From NCBI GenBank assembly GCA_022695795.1, contig MU404123.1, positions 173,402 through 237,401 of the forward strand: a DNA stretch of 64,000 nt. The letters are read 5' to 3'. The position numbers were made by a program, and so were the translations under genes. The DNA is from Biscogniauxia marginata. Lineage: Eukaryota > Ascomycota > Sordariomycetes > Xylariales > Xylariaceae. Every line of letters begins with the position of its first letter. The stretch's first letter is position 1. The notes beneath the pieces were generated by a model. That model did not search any database. It saw only the letters and a list, made by a program, of their open reading frames with translations, and had not been told where the DNA came from. Below are positions 10,391 to 22,100 of the stretch, piece by piece.

Positions 10391-13300
10391 CTAAGCTATA
10401 ACTTTCGTGAGCGGTGGTATTTGTGCAGGACCTCCCGGTATCCCGGAAAGAGACTGCCCTCCTCCTTTCCCCCCGCCGGTAATATCTTCGTGCGGGTAGG
10501 GCCGTGTATCGTCGTCCATGTCGTTCTGCATGTCTGCGAGGGCTTCGCTCATGATTTTCAGGGTCGGTTCCATGATCATTCTGCCGCCTCTGCGGCGCTC
10601 CTCCCGCAGCTTCTTGACGGCATCGATCCCGCGCTGTATGATTTCTTGCATGAACATCTTCGCATCGCTCTGGTATCCCCGTCGCAGGAGGCGGTTGGTC
10701 CCTTTCAGATGCGACAGCACCGTCTTGTCGGCGCAAATCTTGCTCTCGACGAGATCGCTAATGAGCTGCTTCATTCCTTCGAAGTCTAGTATCTGCGAGT
10801 ACGCCATTAGGAGTGCCCTGAAGCTTTGCCGGGAACAGCAGAGATTCGAGGAGCCCCTCCTATCCATTGCAAGTCTACACAACGCCACCGCTTTCTGCTG
10901 TTGGCCGATTTTGACGCAGACAATGGCCATGTGGGTCATCACGGAAGGGTCTATGACGATATGTAGAGCCTCGAAACTACTGACCAAGTTCCTCATATGA
11001 GTCAGCAAATCTTCCGGCCGAGCTTGTAATCGATCGATCTGGATTTTGATGAAGGACGAGACAGCCGGGCCGACGTCGTAGCCTTGACGATGAGCATTGT
11101 CGATGAGCTTTAATGCAACGCTGGAAGTACCGCTAGACTGACGCAGAGCTGCAAAAACAGCAAGACGGAGACACTGGCGAGAATAGGGCATACCAAGCCG
11201 CGTGGCTCGCCTGTAGATCGCAACAGACAAAGCAGGTCTACCACGTCTCATCTCTTGATTCATTGCTTCGTAAATATCCCGTTCGTTCATGATTCTCCCC
11301 AGATATGCTAGCTTGTTGAGGGCAATAACTCTAGCACGTACGCGGTAGCCGGCTGCTTCTCTAAACGGCTTGCCCAACCGTGCCGCTTGACTCATCATCC
11401 TATGCGTGACATCGTCGGGGAAGTGTGGGTTTAACTCCTCCATTTTCAGGTAGAGGTCCTGTAAGGCTGGAAACGGAAGTTTCCAAACCGACTGGCAGTT
11501 GTGCAGAACTGAATTGCAGAAACTAGTATGTAAGGCAAACCCGGATTTGCTGCAGTACTCAAGCCATGACTTGAAGGCCTCTATGTCATGGCATTCACCA
11601 TACTTGCTCGCCACGAGCGTGACAGTGAAAGGATGCATTCGTACACCCAAATCACTAATATATTTCGTAACCATATTTCGAACGTCGCCTTTAGGGTGGT
11701 TGTCTGCGAACACCTTTAATATCATGACGAAAGCATTATCATACTCCTGTTGCCTATCCTGTCTGTAAGGTTGCATTTCTACAAACTTTTCGTGCACAGC
11801 ATCCCAATTTCCGAGCTTGGCTTGCAACAGTGCCATGAGTCCATTTAATGCAATGTCCGAAATCATAGATGGGGATTTCTGGATTAGTTCTTCGTAGTAT
11901 GATCGTGCCATAACTTCTTCATCTGCCCTGACAGATATCTCAACCATGACTCGGTAGACACCCTCCCAATAAGAGATCTTTTTAAGAAGGCCGAGGGATA
12001 TAATTTCATCGAAAAGTGCCTTAGATTTCTCAAAACTCTTATGCCGCCGCCAGTGAGCTTGCAAAAGCTTCATGATCCATAGACTCCTCAGCTTCCCGTT
12101 TCCCGGGCAGTTCATTCGCGCGAAGGCATGGAAAATTAAATTCACCTTCCGACCGTTCGTGGCCTGAACTGATCCGACAACACACTCTAGTGTCTTAAAG
12201 AAACATTCTTCTTCGGGCTTCAGCTTGGAATAATTGAGTAGGAAATAATTGATCACGTGCTGGTGATCGGCGTAATGGAAAAGCTCTTGTATAGCCCAAC
12301 CAACGAATGCGGCAGCATCCCTGAGCATGCCTAGAACTAACCAATACACCTTCAGAGCAAGAGTAGCTTGTTTCACCAAAAGTGCCTGCGTCATCAAACA
12401 CCGTCCCAATTGCTCGACCTCAGTCACATGCGAGCTTGGTTTCTCTTTAAATCTCGCCAGCAGTAACTTGGAAGCTATGGCAATGGCTTCCACGGAACAA
12501 GGGGTGTCCGGGCCCGGCGGTTGGAGATAATATGCTATGATTGGCAAAGGATCATGTGCATAGTATTGCTGTTCATCAAGCGGGCCGAGGTCGATGACAG
12601 CAGCGAGTACTCGGCTTGCGTCTTCCCATCTGCCGCTAGCTTGACATTCTTTTGAAAGCCGTGCTGAAATCTCGAGCCATGCATTCGTCGACAGCAACAT
12701 CCCGGAAGAGTGCGTACGTGATACATCGCAAAATATGAAAACAGCCCGGCTCAGCTTCTCCTCATCGTTCCCGTCTAAAATTTGGGCAATCTCGGCGCTA
12801 ATTGCCTTGGGAGTTCTGGGATGTAATTTAGAAACCGGTGGTCGCGCTTGCGTCCATGAGTTGTGGGCGTTCATATTTGGGACATTAGCAGCAGGCCGGA
12901 AAGATGACGACCACTGTGGTGCTTTCTGTTGAGAAGACGCATAGTTTCCGGCGGGAGAAGGCGACAGCGGCTCTGACGGTGGGAAAGTCTGTGATGGCGA
13001 TGACGTGGGTGCCTTTTGCGATCCTAAAGGTTCTGCAGATTCTTCTGACTCCGTGTGCTTCGCCTGTGCATGGGTCTGTTCATGGCCGTCCTGGGCCGCT
13101 ATCGAGGTTCGGTTGCCTCGAGAAGAAAAATTGCGAACCTGATATCCTCGCCCATCCTCCAAGCTTTCCGGTTTCTGGTACCACTGCAACTCGTCGCCGC
13201 GTAGTATGACTGGGTCGTCTACTTGCGATATGACAGGGTTGGGGGCTCCGTGGTATTGTCTCGACGACCTCAGCTTTTCCTTATTCGCGATCGCGGTCCT

Positions 13301-13423
13301 CAGCGTACAAATTCGTCGTCTTCGGTCCTCAACTATCACGCCGATGGCACAGGAAGTACCGAGAGCGATTCCTCGGAGGGCGCGAATCGCAGCTTTCGAC
13401 GGGATGGGTAGCGGGGACGACAT
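10391..13423 (-). CDS. Pentatricopeptide-repeat-like protein, probably mitochondrial
   Basis: Single 1010-residue exon. The N-terminus (MSSPLPIPSKAAIRALRG, followed by Arg-rich sequence and almost no acid in the first 45 residues) resembles a mitochondrial presequence. Residues about 60-220 are low-complexity, Ser/Pro/Gln-rich and probably disordered. From about residue 220 to 950 the protein is a run of paired amphipathic helices with spacing and residues typical of PPR/TPR solenoids, for example KSKALFDEIISLGLLKKISYW and EVMARSYYEELIQKSPSMIS. The C-terminus is acidic then Gly-rich. Proteins of this type bind organellar RNA and act in processing, stability or translation. I recognise the fungal PPR type but cannot assign a specific orthologue, so the RNA target is unknown. 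Confidence 0.75.
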   Translation of the reverse strand: MSSPLPIPSKAAIRALRGIALGTSCAIGVIVEDRRRRICTLRTAIANKEKLRSSRQYHGAPNPVISQVDDPVILRGDELQWYQKPESLEDGRGYQVRNFSSRGNRTSIAAQDGHEQTHAQAKHTESEESAEPLGSQKAPTSSPSQTFPPSEPLSPSPAGNYASSQQKAPQWSSSFRPAANVPNMNAHNSWTQARPPVSKLHPRTPKAISAEIAQILDGNDEEKLSRAVFIFCDVSRTHSSGMLLSTNAWLEISARLSKECQASGRWEDASRVLAAVIDLGPLDEQQYYAHDPLPIIAYYLQPPGPDTPCSVEAIAIASKLLLARFKEKPSSHVTEVEQLGRCLMTQALLVKQATLALKVYWLVLGMLRDAAAFVGWAIQELFHYADHQHVINYFLLNYSKLKPEEECFFKTLECVVGSVQATNGRKVNLIFHAFARMNCPGNGKLRSLWIMKLLQAHWRRHKSFEKSKALFDEIISLGLLKKISYWEGVYRVMVEISVRADEEVMARSYYEELIQKSPSMISDIALNGLMALLQAKLGNWDAVHEKFVEMQPYRQDRQQEYDNAFVMILKVFADNHPKGDVRNMVTKYISDLGVRMHPFTVTLVASKYGECHDIEAFKSWLEYCSKSGFALHTSFCNSVLHNCQSVWKLPFPALQDLYLKMEELNPHFPDDVTHRMMSQAARLGKPFREAAGYRVRARVIALNKLAYLGRIMNERDIYEAMNQEMRRGRPALSVAIYRRATRLGMPYSRQCLRLAVFAALRQSSGTSSVALKLIDNAHRQGYDVGPAVSSFIKIQIDRLQARPEDLLTHMRNLVSSFEALHIVIDPSVMTHMAIVCVKIGQQQKAVALCRLAMDRRGSSNLCCSRQSFRALLMAYSQILDFEGMKQLISDLVESKICADKTVLSHLKGTNRLLRRGYQSDAKMFMQEIIQRGIDAVKKLREERRRGGRMIMEPTLKIMSEALADMQNDMDDDTRPYPHEDITGGGKGGGQSLSGIPGGPAQIPPLTKVIA

Positions 13424-14023
13424 GTTCCTGGACTACGAGTAGCCATCTCGAGTTCGATAACTAGCCAACCGGACCCATAACTGCTGCACAGAATAGGTCT
13501 GGTGAGTTGGCAGCACGGGTGGAATTTTCGGTCGTACGATGCGATATTGATGCTATTTAGAAGGGTATGGCAGTCAATTGGACTGCCAGTGGATGGTGGA
13601 TGGATTGCAGCGACCCTTAGGTACCTAAGCTACGATTGGTAAGTGGGGTGGAAGAATGCTTCCCCCGATACAATTATCTCTCTTACAAGGATAAACTAAT
13701 AAATGGAACTTACCTAGGTACCTACCTACTGCCTTGCACATGACATCAGTTACCTGGTACGTAACTTAGGTGCTCATAGTGAAGAAGCTATATACCTAGG
13801 TAAATATCAGCAATATCTTCCGCCCCAATAATCTTGACTTGAAGATTTCGTAGTAAACTAGTTTTACAGATCGATTTGAGATGTCTATCTATCTTGTACC
13901 AGAAGTCTATTGTTTTCCTTCGTCTATATTTCCATCCCAAACCCGCATAATCCTTCATGATGATACACTATTTGGGCATCGTCCCTCCTCGCAAAAGATT
14001 ACGGGGTATCCTCTCGCAGAGCT
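13424..14023. other. Intergenic between two minus-strand genes
   Basis: About 600 bases that should contain the PPR gene promoter and the carrier 3' end. The middle part is dominated by TACCTA/TAGGTA repeats. A frame at 13881-14405 on the other strand is a shadow of the carrier gene. Confidence 0.6.
13618..13804. repeat. TACCTA/TAGGTA palindromic repeat cluster
   Basis: Dispersed copies of TAGGTACCTA, CCTAGGTACCTACCTACT and CCTAGGTA. Units are built on the self-complementary CCTAGG and GGTACC cores. A second cluster of the same kind occurs at 18482-18810 and scattered single copies near 25850 and 25970. Confidence 0.8.
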
Positions 14024-15240
14024 CTACGTTGAAATCTCAGGCCTCTCCATTGGCATCCATGACTCTAGCTGGCGCAAGATGTTTTGGTATAAGAATAACA
14101 TGCAGCCGCTTTGTATGCTAGTCCAGACGAAGCGGGGTCCAACTCCTCTGAACCAGCCGGCAACACCCTCTGTTTTGTATATAAGTCTTAAGCCCTTGAG
14201 AATAGAGTCTTCGTCTAATGGGATAGCGCCTGGTCGTGGGAGAGAAGTTGAAGGTGAGGATGTTGAGATGGGACGTTTCTGTTGTTTCGGTGGAGGGGAA
14301 GATGTGCTATGTTTCGATGATGTGCCCTTGAGTACCATCTTGGCATCCGCTGATGCGCGGTCCTTTGGCTTTCCTGCAACGGGTACAGCATCGATTTGTG
14401 TCTGAAGTCGAGTCTTGACAACATCCAGGGGACAGGTCAACACACCAGCCAGCCCTCCACCTGCTGCTCCAGTTAAAAATTCTAGCCGCTTCCCGATGTC
14501 GCGACTTTGCTTCAGTTCCCTTGCCCAGCTTTGAAACTGCTCATAAAACATGAACTGCAAGGCAGAGAAGGGAAGGTCTCGATATAAGGTTGCCTTATAC
14601 CCAGAAAACAGCTCTGAGAGCCCCTCGGTTCGTATGATGGTTCTCGCAGCGTCAAATGTCCCGCGATAGTTGTAGCCAGATTTGAAAAAGGGGTTGTTGT
14701 AACGCCCTTGAAGCTGAAGGCGTGTTTTCAGCACCTCCGAAGGGACATAGACAATAGATGCGGCAAAATCACCAATAAAACCTAGGTCTAAGTCAATAAC
14801 CGGCTCCTGGCGGACGTTAAATCGCAATACGTACCGGCTGTCAGATAGGAAACGTGGGACTGTATCCCGTAGTCTAGCATGCGTCGTTTGCTCCATTCGT
14901 ATGTGCCAAAGAAGAGTACGGTGCCTGGGAAAGAACCCATCATTGCTGGAAGCCATCCTCCGTACAAACCACGTCGGATACCCTCCTGCCGCCATATCGT
15001 ATAATAGGATGACCCCAAGGTCGAGTATTTCGGCGGAATGTGGGGGTCGCCTTGTTGTCGTGTTTTCACAGTATCGAGCGAGTGCATCAGCATGTCTCCC
15101 GTGGTCCCTCCAAACCCTCCGGCGATCATGGACTGGACAAAGCAAGGTCAGTCTGGGGGTATTCTATTCGACACAGCTTCAGCGCTCACGTGGAGAATAG
15201 GTGGGCGCCCCTGGAGGTCGCCATCGCCGCCGACAGTCAT
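14024..15240 (-). CDS. MME1: Mitochondrial carrier, MME1/YMR166C type (Mg2+ exporter family)
   Basis: Inner-membrane solute carrier. Three exons on the minus strand: 15240-15190, 15132-14835 and 14781-14024, giving 368 residues, the length of yeast YMR166C as I recall it. Introns are 57 nt (GTGAGC...CAG) and 53 nt (GTACGT...TAG); both junctions restore conserved sequence: PILH-SMIAGGFGG and YLTAG-FIGDFAAS. The three carrier signatures are visible: HSLDTVKTRQQG, YVPSEVLKTRLQLQG and CPLDVVKTRLQTQ. The continuous segments GLYGGWLPAMMGSFPGT and GYKATLYRDLPFSALQF match the MME1 subgroup, which in yeast exports Mg2+ from mitochondria. A Lys/Ser/Pro-rich matrix-side insert follows the third signature (about residues 243-298). 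The substrate is by analogy only. Confidence 0.88.
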
Positions 15241-15826
15241 CTTCTGACTATATTGTTTTCTTGGTTGTTAATGTCCGACACGGCAGTTGTGGTCTGAAGG
15301 TCCATCGTTAACAAAGGTGGGAGAGATGCATCGTTCGAAGGGACTAGTGAATACAGGAGTGGCGATCTTGGTGATGCGCTGGCCAAGGGGTATTGACCTA
15401 GTGTCAGGGCCAGCTGTAGGTGTTGCGCCGCGACTTTTGAAGTGAAGGCGCCCGAAAGCGATCACTTTCGTTGAGGACTTTGCGTCGCGAGTAGTTTGAA
15501 AACGAGATAACCAGTGGAAATTTTCGGCCCTAGTAAACTACAAACTCTACTTGCTACTAGCGCCGCCCCGAGCTGCCGGCGCAGAGGGGCATGATATGCA
15601 AGTATTCGGTAATTATACATAAGTGGGGTGAATGATGTGGTTTAGCACCGGCCATCAAATGCGATGCGCTGCTATACCTCCTAACCTTACATACTCATAC
15701 TATTTACATATCACGATATGCTTATAATCACTGGGCAAGTAAATGTCATGTAGAACTTCACGAAACCCTGTCTTTCTTGTCCGTCTTCTCGGGTACTTAA
15801 TCACGGGACATTTCAAATTTCATGAT
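15241..15826. other. Intergenic, no supported gene
   Basis: About 590 bases between the carrier start and the end of the IMP2 gene. One 65-codon frame (15268-15465) has no support. Confidence 0.55.
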
Positions 15827-16469
15827 TTATCTCTGGTCTCGAATCTTTTCGGCATACTCCCACCATCGCACTTTGCCCGACCTATGTAAGGGCCATAGGA
15901 TATGCGTAACCTTCCCGATGACCAGCCCCGCGGCGATCGGCCCGTACGTATTACTGTCCTGGCTGTCGCGCTCGTCTCCGTCGCCCTCCACCCAGATGTG
16001 CCCAGGTGGTACTCTCACGGTAGGAACGGGATACGGGTTCCGCGTTCTTATGACGTCGCCCGGGACTCCGACAATCCTCTTGACCGTCGTGCGCTCCGGG
16101 ATGAAAGGATTCCTGCAGGCACGCCAATGCGTATCCGTCAGCTCAAGCCTAGTAACTAGTAATAGCGAGTAATTCGTCATGCAGGTATGCATACCAAAAG
16201 GTGACAATCATGCCGCGCTTTAGGTCATATTGCGCATTATATTTGTAGTTGACGACAATGTCTCCGCGAGTTGTCTGGTCTTTCTCCGCGTTCAGGAACG
16301 GGTACATCGAGGGGCCATAAACGCACACCACTTCGCCGACGCAGTTATTGAACACGGCCACCACGGGAATCCATGTCGCAAATCTGAACAGGTAAAAGCC
16401 GACCAGGCCAATACAAGCGCGTTCACGCTTGACTCGCGCCCATATCGAACTAAGTGCCCTGAACGCCAT
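15827..16469 (-). CDS. IMP2: Mitochondrial inner membrane protease subunit 2
   Basis: Signal-peptidase-I-like subunit that trims sorting signals of proteins sent to the intermembrane space. Exons 16469-16195 and 16148-15827 give 198 residues. The 46-nt intron (GTATGC...TAG) is very short, but it removes an in-frame stop and brings the two catalytic halves into one frame. An N-terminal hydrophobic segment (about residues 19-42) is followed by the Ser motif VYGPSMYP (Ser54), then by VKRIVGVPGD with the general base Lys115, and by the box GHIWVEGDGDERDSQDSNTYGPI. This Ser/Lys dyad order and the size fit IMP2 better than IMP1. The exact splice junction (giving TFW-LELTD) is less certain than the domains. 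Confidence 0.88.
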
Positions 16470-16989
16470 AAGGCATGATGACTATGACTGGTCTTGAGGG
16501 CAAGTTTTACGAAATTGGGAAGATTTTGTCGTCTACATGTAACGAGTAGGTACAGAAAGCTTCGAATTGCCCCACCATAAGTAAAGCCAATGTACCCAGT
16601 TACTACATATCTGACGCATAAATAAATAATTCCTATAGGCATCCAGAACATTGGGCCCGGCCTTTTGCATCATTACGTCTTGTAGTAGGTAGGCAGGTAG
16701 GCCATTCAGAAGCACGGCGAAAACAGACCTCAACTATTAGGTGGTGATCATTCCAGTCCTATTTTCAAAGCTATTGCAAGGCCGTAGATATGGGCACTAG
16801 ACAATGAGCCGCAACCAGTGCCAAATCATGTCCCATAACTACCCACTCATGTCCTCGTAAAACAATGCTCTGTCCGCATGCTACCTGCCCGACGTACTTT
16901 TTGATCTCCGAAATTGCAAGACCCCCGTGCCTAAACCTGGCCCTAGACCCTCTATTTGTAGGTACTCGAAAAACTGCATAAAGCGCGTC
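16470..16989. other. Intergenic, no supported gene
   Basis: About 520 bases between IMP2 and eIF2-alpha, both on the minus strand. It should contain the IMP2 promoter and the eIF2-alpha 3' UTR; no other structure was seen. Confidence 0.55.
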
Positions 16990-18142
16990 TTATACAGTCT
17001 CGGGAATGTTGTCGTCGCTTTCGCTGACACTCTCATCTCCGCTGACCTCCGCGTTCTCGCGTTCTCGCTTCTCCATGAGGGCCTGAAGTTCGGCGTCATC
17101 CGAGTCTGTGACCGCCTTCGGTTCCATCTTAACCACCAGTTGGCCGCCCGCGCTTGTGATGCTGTTGCGAATATTGACAATGGCCTCTTCTAGTCTCGAG
17201 ATGCCGAAGCTCTTGTCCAGGCATGTGTTGGTTAAGACGTATAGAGGTGGCGACACAAGCCTCACTTTCACTTGGTTCTCCTCGGTATTCTGAGCCTCGG
17301 CCGTTCTCAAGGCCGTCTTGACGGCATCGATACCGTCATACTCAAAGCACGTCACTTCGATATCCGCGCGCACTTTTGTGGGTTGAGGCGTCAGACGCTT
17401 TCCAATGTATGATTTTAACTCCTCCGCGACAGGTTCACTAGGGAATGTGATATCGCTCCAGACATCAGGATTGCTAAAAGTCTAAGTCAGTGTCGGCCAG
17501 GCAGGAATCTGGCATCTGAATGGGGCCTCACGTTATGGATAGTTTGAATGCATCGATCGAGTGCCCGTACTTCTTGTTCAGCGGCCACGCTATGCTCTCA
17601 TAGAGGGTCTCAATAGGTGTCAAGGTCTTCTCGGCGACGTGGCGCATAATTGAATGAACCATCTTGCTCTTGTTGTATCGCTCCTCGCACTTGACGATAT
17701 CTTCGGGGGAGACACGGCGCTTCGAGAGATCGATGTAGCCTGGGACTATGAGTTAATGCGACAAGAGGACTCGTGGGTTTGCTACGCTTACCCTTCTCCT
17801 TGTCGACTCGCAACACTACAACAACCTCGTTGCGTCCGACGCGGATGAGTTTCTGGATACTTCGGATACGACGTCTTGAGAGTTCAGAGAGCAGGATCAT
17901 GCCGTCAATACCGTCATCTTTTACAAAACAAGTTAGCCATATATCAGTTTGGTATAGTTGACTTCTCGCGAGGAAGCTGTCAGAAGCAAACCAAGACGGC
18001 TAGAGAGCGGCTCTAATTATTACGCACATTCGAGGAGCTTGACGTAGGCACCCATGCTTGCGATTTGCCTAACATTGACCATAACGAAGCTATCGATTTC
18101 GGGAAATTTTTCTTCGTAGAACCGGCAGTTAGTTAACGACAT
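16990..18142 (-). CDS. SUI2: Translation initiation factor eIF2 subunit alpha
   Basis: Regulatory subunit of the eIF2 complex that brings initiator Met-tRNA to the ribosome; its phosphorylation by GCN2-type kinases shuts down general translation. Four exons: 18142-18028, 17917-17792, 17739-17532 and 17473-16990, giving 310 residues (yeast 304). The introns are 110, 52 and 58 nt, all GT...AG, and every junction restores family sequence ([33 protein letters not shown]). The N-terminal S1 fold is followed by [12 protein letters not shown]; Ser52 counting Met is the conserved phosphorylation site (Ser51 in usual numbering). [17 protein letters not shown] and the helical domain follow, then the C-terminal alpha-beta domain beginning [18 protein letters not shown]. 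The tail is acidic ([16 protein letters not shown]), as in fungi. It is divergently arranged with NTE1. Confidence 0.96.
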
Positions 18143-19149
18143 GGTGGGCGATGGTAGTCGATGACCGTGGGGAACGAGTTTGGGAAGATGGCCAAGCTAT
18201 GGCCCGAGTATCGCGCTCAAGCTGTTTATCGAAACAGCAGGTTTCTGACGATGTGTCGTTGGCCCGATTAATGTGCTTGGGGGGAAGAGGGAGCAGTACG
18301 ACTTTTAAAGATTTAGGTATTTCTTAAAATTTGGAGGAGTCACCGATTTGACCTGTTGGAAATCTTTATGACCTGAGCGTGGGGTGTGGCTACGAATTTT
18401 TGGCGGGCTGGCGGGGTTGACAGCTGTGGCTGATAACGGACCTCGGAGTAAGATTAGAGCCGGGACGATCCACTAATCCACTAGTAGGTTCTAACTTAGG
18501 TACGGTAAACTCGCCCTTTACCTACCTGTATGTAGGTACCAGTGAATTTGGAAAGTAGTAGGTACTACCTACATACCTTGTAAGTAGGCTACATCTACGG
18601 TACTACTATGTACACAGTAGATACCTGCATCTACTCAAAAATATGAGGTACATACCTGGGTAGGAAAATTGACGGCGTGCTTACCTAAGTAGTCACAGGT
18701 TGGCTACAGCCTTACCTACGGTAATGTACTTTATCTGCAGGCGGTACCTCCGTTTGGGATTTATCGATAAAATACCAGAGGTGGTCATAATTTTCCTAGG
18801 TAGGTACATAATCTTTTGAGTGGATACGGTAGGCACCTCTAGTAATGCTGTGAAATTTTTATGGCATGGGCACATACCATCGGAGCTTTCCCTCCTAACA
18901 TCCAAATACGCTGTCCTTTTTTTATTCTTTCCCCTTCTCAAGCCTCAACGCCCAAATGTCTCGAGCACCGCGGGTTATTCGGAAACGCACCTCGAGGTCA
19001 CAACGGCCGCGGTTTACAGCAACAAATTTTCGGTGCCGGCGCCACGTAGGACATAGCTGTCCCGGAGGCTGAGGGCTGAAAATACAAGCCATGTTGTTCG
19101 CCTAATCCACAAGAAGTAACAATATAATTGATTTCGAGCACGCGAGAAG
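18143..19149. other. Divergent promoter region of eIF2-alpha and NTE1
   Basis: About 1 kb between two divergently read genes, so both promoters must lie here. The centre is filled with TACCTA/TAGGTA repeats (18482-18810). A frame at 18693-18941 is not supported as a gene. Confidence 0.65.
18482..18810. repeat. TACCTA/TAGGTA palindromic repeat cluster
   Basis: More than ten degenerate copies of TAGGTA, TACCTA, GTAGGTACC and CCTAGGTAGGTAC on both strands within 330 bases. The arrangement is irregular, not a strict tandem array. It is placed in the middle of a divergent promoter region. Confidence 0.8.
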
Positions 19150-22100
19150 ATGGATTCACCCGGCACCACCAGTACTGCTGCGGCCATCTCGCAGGCCGTC
19201 TCGGCCGTGGCCAATAGCTCTACTACGGTAATGGCCTCCGCCACAACGGGAGCAGAAGATATCGCGCGCGTCCATGGTTCTTCTTCTTCATCTTGGCTCG
19301 GGATGATCGCCAAGCTTATCCTCTTCATACTCCATATCCTTTCAACCATTCTATACTGGAGTCTCAAGCTCACCACGATATCCGTACCGACGTTGTTGTT
19401 CACGCTCTTCTCGACAAGCTTGACAGTGACCATGAATGCCACTACCTTGGCATTGATTCTGTTTCTTATGTTCTCTGGGGTGACCTGGGTCGTGAGGTAC
19501 CGATACTTGAACATGTACTCGCGCCTTCCTCCAGAGCCTCAGCGCAAGGAGCCTGAATTGGATCTTTTCCCAGATACACACGACGAGGGTGCAAAACCTG
19601 GTCTCTCCAGTTATCTTGACGAGTTCTTGAGCGCTATTAAGATCTTTGGGTACCTAGAACGCCCTGTCTTCCACGAGTTGACCCGGAGCATGCAAACCAG
19701 GAAGCTGATTGCCGGCGAGACTTTGAACTTAGAAGACGAGAAGGGCTTCTGTCTCGTAGTAGACGGCCTCGTTGAGATCTTCGTGAAATCCGCTCAACGC
19801 GACCAGACCCACGATTCGACTGTGCCTCATAGTGCCTATTGGGACTCATCGTTCACTGATGAGGATGATCATACTCTACCAGGCCAGCAACGATACCAAC
19901 TCCTGACCGAGGTTCGCAACGGTAACCCCATGTCTTCGTTGTTCTCGATCATGTCTCTTTTCACAGAAGATGTACATCTTAAACTGCCATCGGAGGATCA
20001 ACCCGAGTCTAGCGCGATGAATGGACAGATCGGCCATCAACGAGCGCCATCTAGTGCCGGTCTTATTCATCATGATGCTCCAGATTCCTCTGCTCAATTA
20101 TATGACTTTGAGAGATCAACGAGGAAGGCCGCGGTATCTACTGGAGACTTTGAGGACACGACCCCCATATCCCCGGATGGGGCTACTTCGTTGCCAAGGT
20201 TGCCAAAGATACCCCCTATGTCTTTAGACGAGTCAACTTTACCTCGGCGTCCTCGACGTCCTACGGCTAAAAGGACTGCAACGTCTGTTCATCCTGACAT
20301 TATTGCAAGAGCTACGGTGGATACCACCATTGCGATAATACCCGCAAGTGCCTTCCGACGCTTGATCAGGGTCTATCCGAAGGCTACGGCCCATATTGTC
20401 CACGTCATACTATCCAGATTCCAGCGAGTGACACTAGCCACAGCCTATAACTACCTCGGCTTGACCAATGAAGTCTTGCACACGGAAAAGAACATGATAA
20501 ACTTTACAACATGTCAGCTGCCGAACATGCTTCGGGGCGATGCTCTCAACCGCCTTAAGGAAAAATTCAAACAGGAACGGGAGAGGGCCGGCGAGGAGGA
20601 AACGGGCAAGGGGATTGCTTTGCACAATGCCTTGGCTGGCACGCATCGGCGCAGATCCTCCACCAGCCTTCGTAAGGAGGCTACACTACAAGCAATGAGT
20701 CGAGTCCGACAGCAATCAGTAGTAACATCTACGATTGCACCCCCTCAAGAACGTCTCTCTATACACACCCCAAGCCCCGGAGATCTTTTGGCTAATGTCC
20801 ACATGGCTCGGAGCGGCGGAACACGGCCTTCTGGCACTCTGGATATTCCCCTGTTACAGCCATGGCACACCTCTGATTCGTTCCGTAAGGAAGATGCCAG
20901 TCCTTTAGCACAGCGAACTTTCGATCCATTTTCTACCCAACAACGGGCTCGTCTCTCTATTGACCCCCGAGAATCCGTCGACGAGGACAACCTGTTTAGG
21001 GTCTCCATACTAGAGTGTGTCTTTCGAGCTCTAGGGCTAAGTTCCGGAGGATCATCATCCAGAGGGCCGGAATCCATCGAAGGGTCTCCGAGACTTATTT
21101 CATATGACCAAAGGCGGCATAAGGCGGTGTTCAGTAACAATGCTTTTGGCTTCATGGAATCTTTTGATGGCTCAGCTGACTGGGATGCTGAGTCGATGAC
21201 ATCTGGCGGTATTTCAATGACCGGTACTCCGAGTGCACAATTTCTAGCAGCCGAGATGAAACACGAAGTAGAGATTGTCTTCTTCCGGCAAGGGTCGGTC
21301 TTAGTAGAGCAAGGCGAGCGAAGCCCGGGACTTTACTATGTGATCGACGGTTTTCTGGATATTTGCGTTCCTTCGGAGGACTCCGGTAGCGAAATCTTGA
21401 GCTCATCAAGTAGAACTTCCGTAACTGCTATGCGCAGAGCGGAATCTCAAGATGCTACCAACAGACCGCCCCCAAGTTTCTCTATGCCACACGGTGCGGA
21501 GCAAAAGCCTGCCACAGACGGCAAACGAAATACGCGACCTAGCCGCCGTCGTGTAGGGCTCGTGAAACCGGGCGGCATAGCAGGTTATATCGGCACGGTA
21601 TCATCCTACAGGTCCTTCATCGATGTGGTTGCAAAGACGGATGTATTCGTAGGCTTCATTCCCAGTGCCACGCTGGAAAAGATTGTGGAGAAGTATCCTA
21701 TAGTACTCTTGACTATGGCCAAAAGATTGACCAGTATGCTCCCAAGGCTGATACTTCACATCGACTTTGCTCTTGAATGGGTTCAAGTCAGTGCCGGGCA
21801 AGTTTTGTTCAACAAGGACGAGGAGAGTGAAGCCATATATCTCGTCCTTAACGGACGGCTGAGATTAGTCGAAGATCGACGGGACGGAGGCATGAATGTT
21901 CGCGCCGAGTTCGGACAAGGCGACAGCGTTGGAGAGTTGGAGGTCATGACTGAGTCAACACGGTCCGGGACACTCCATGCTATCCGTGATACTGAGCTTG
22001 TCAAATTCCCTCGTACCCTATTTAACAGTCTCGGCCAAGAGCATCCCAACATCACGATCAAGATCTCCAAGATTATTGCAGCGAGGATGCGATACTTGAT

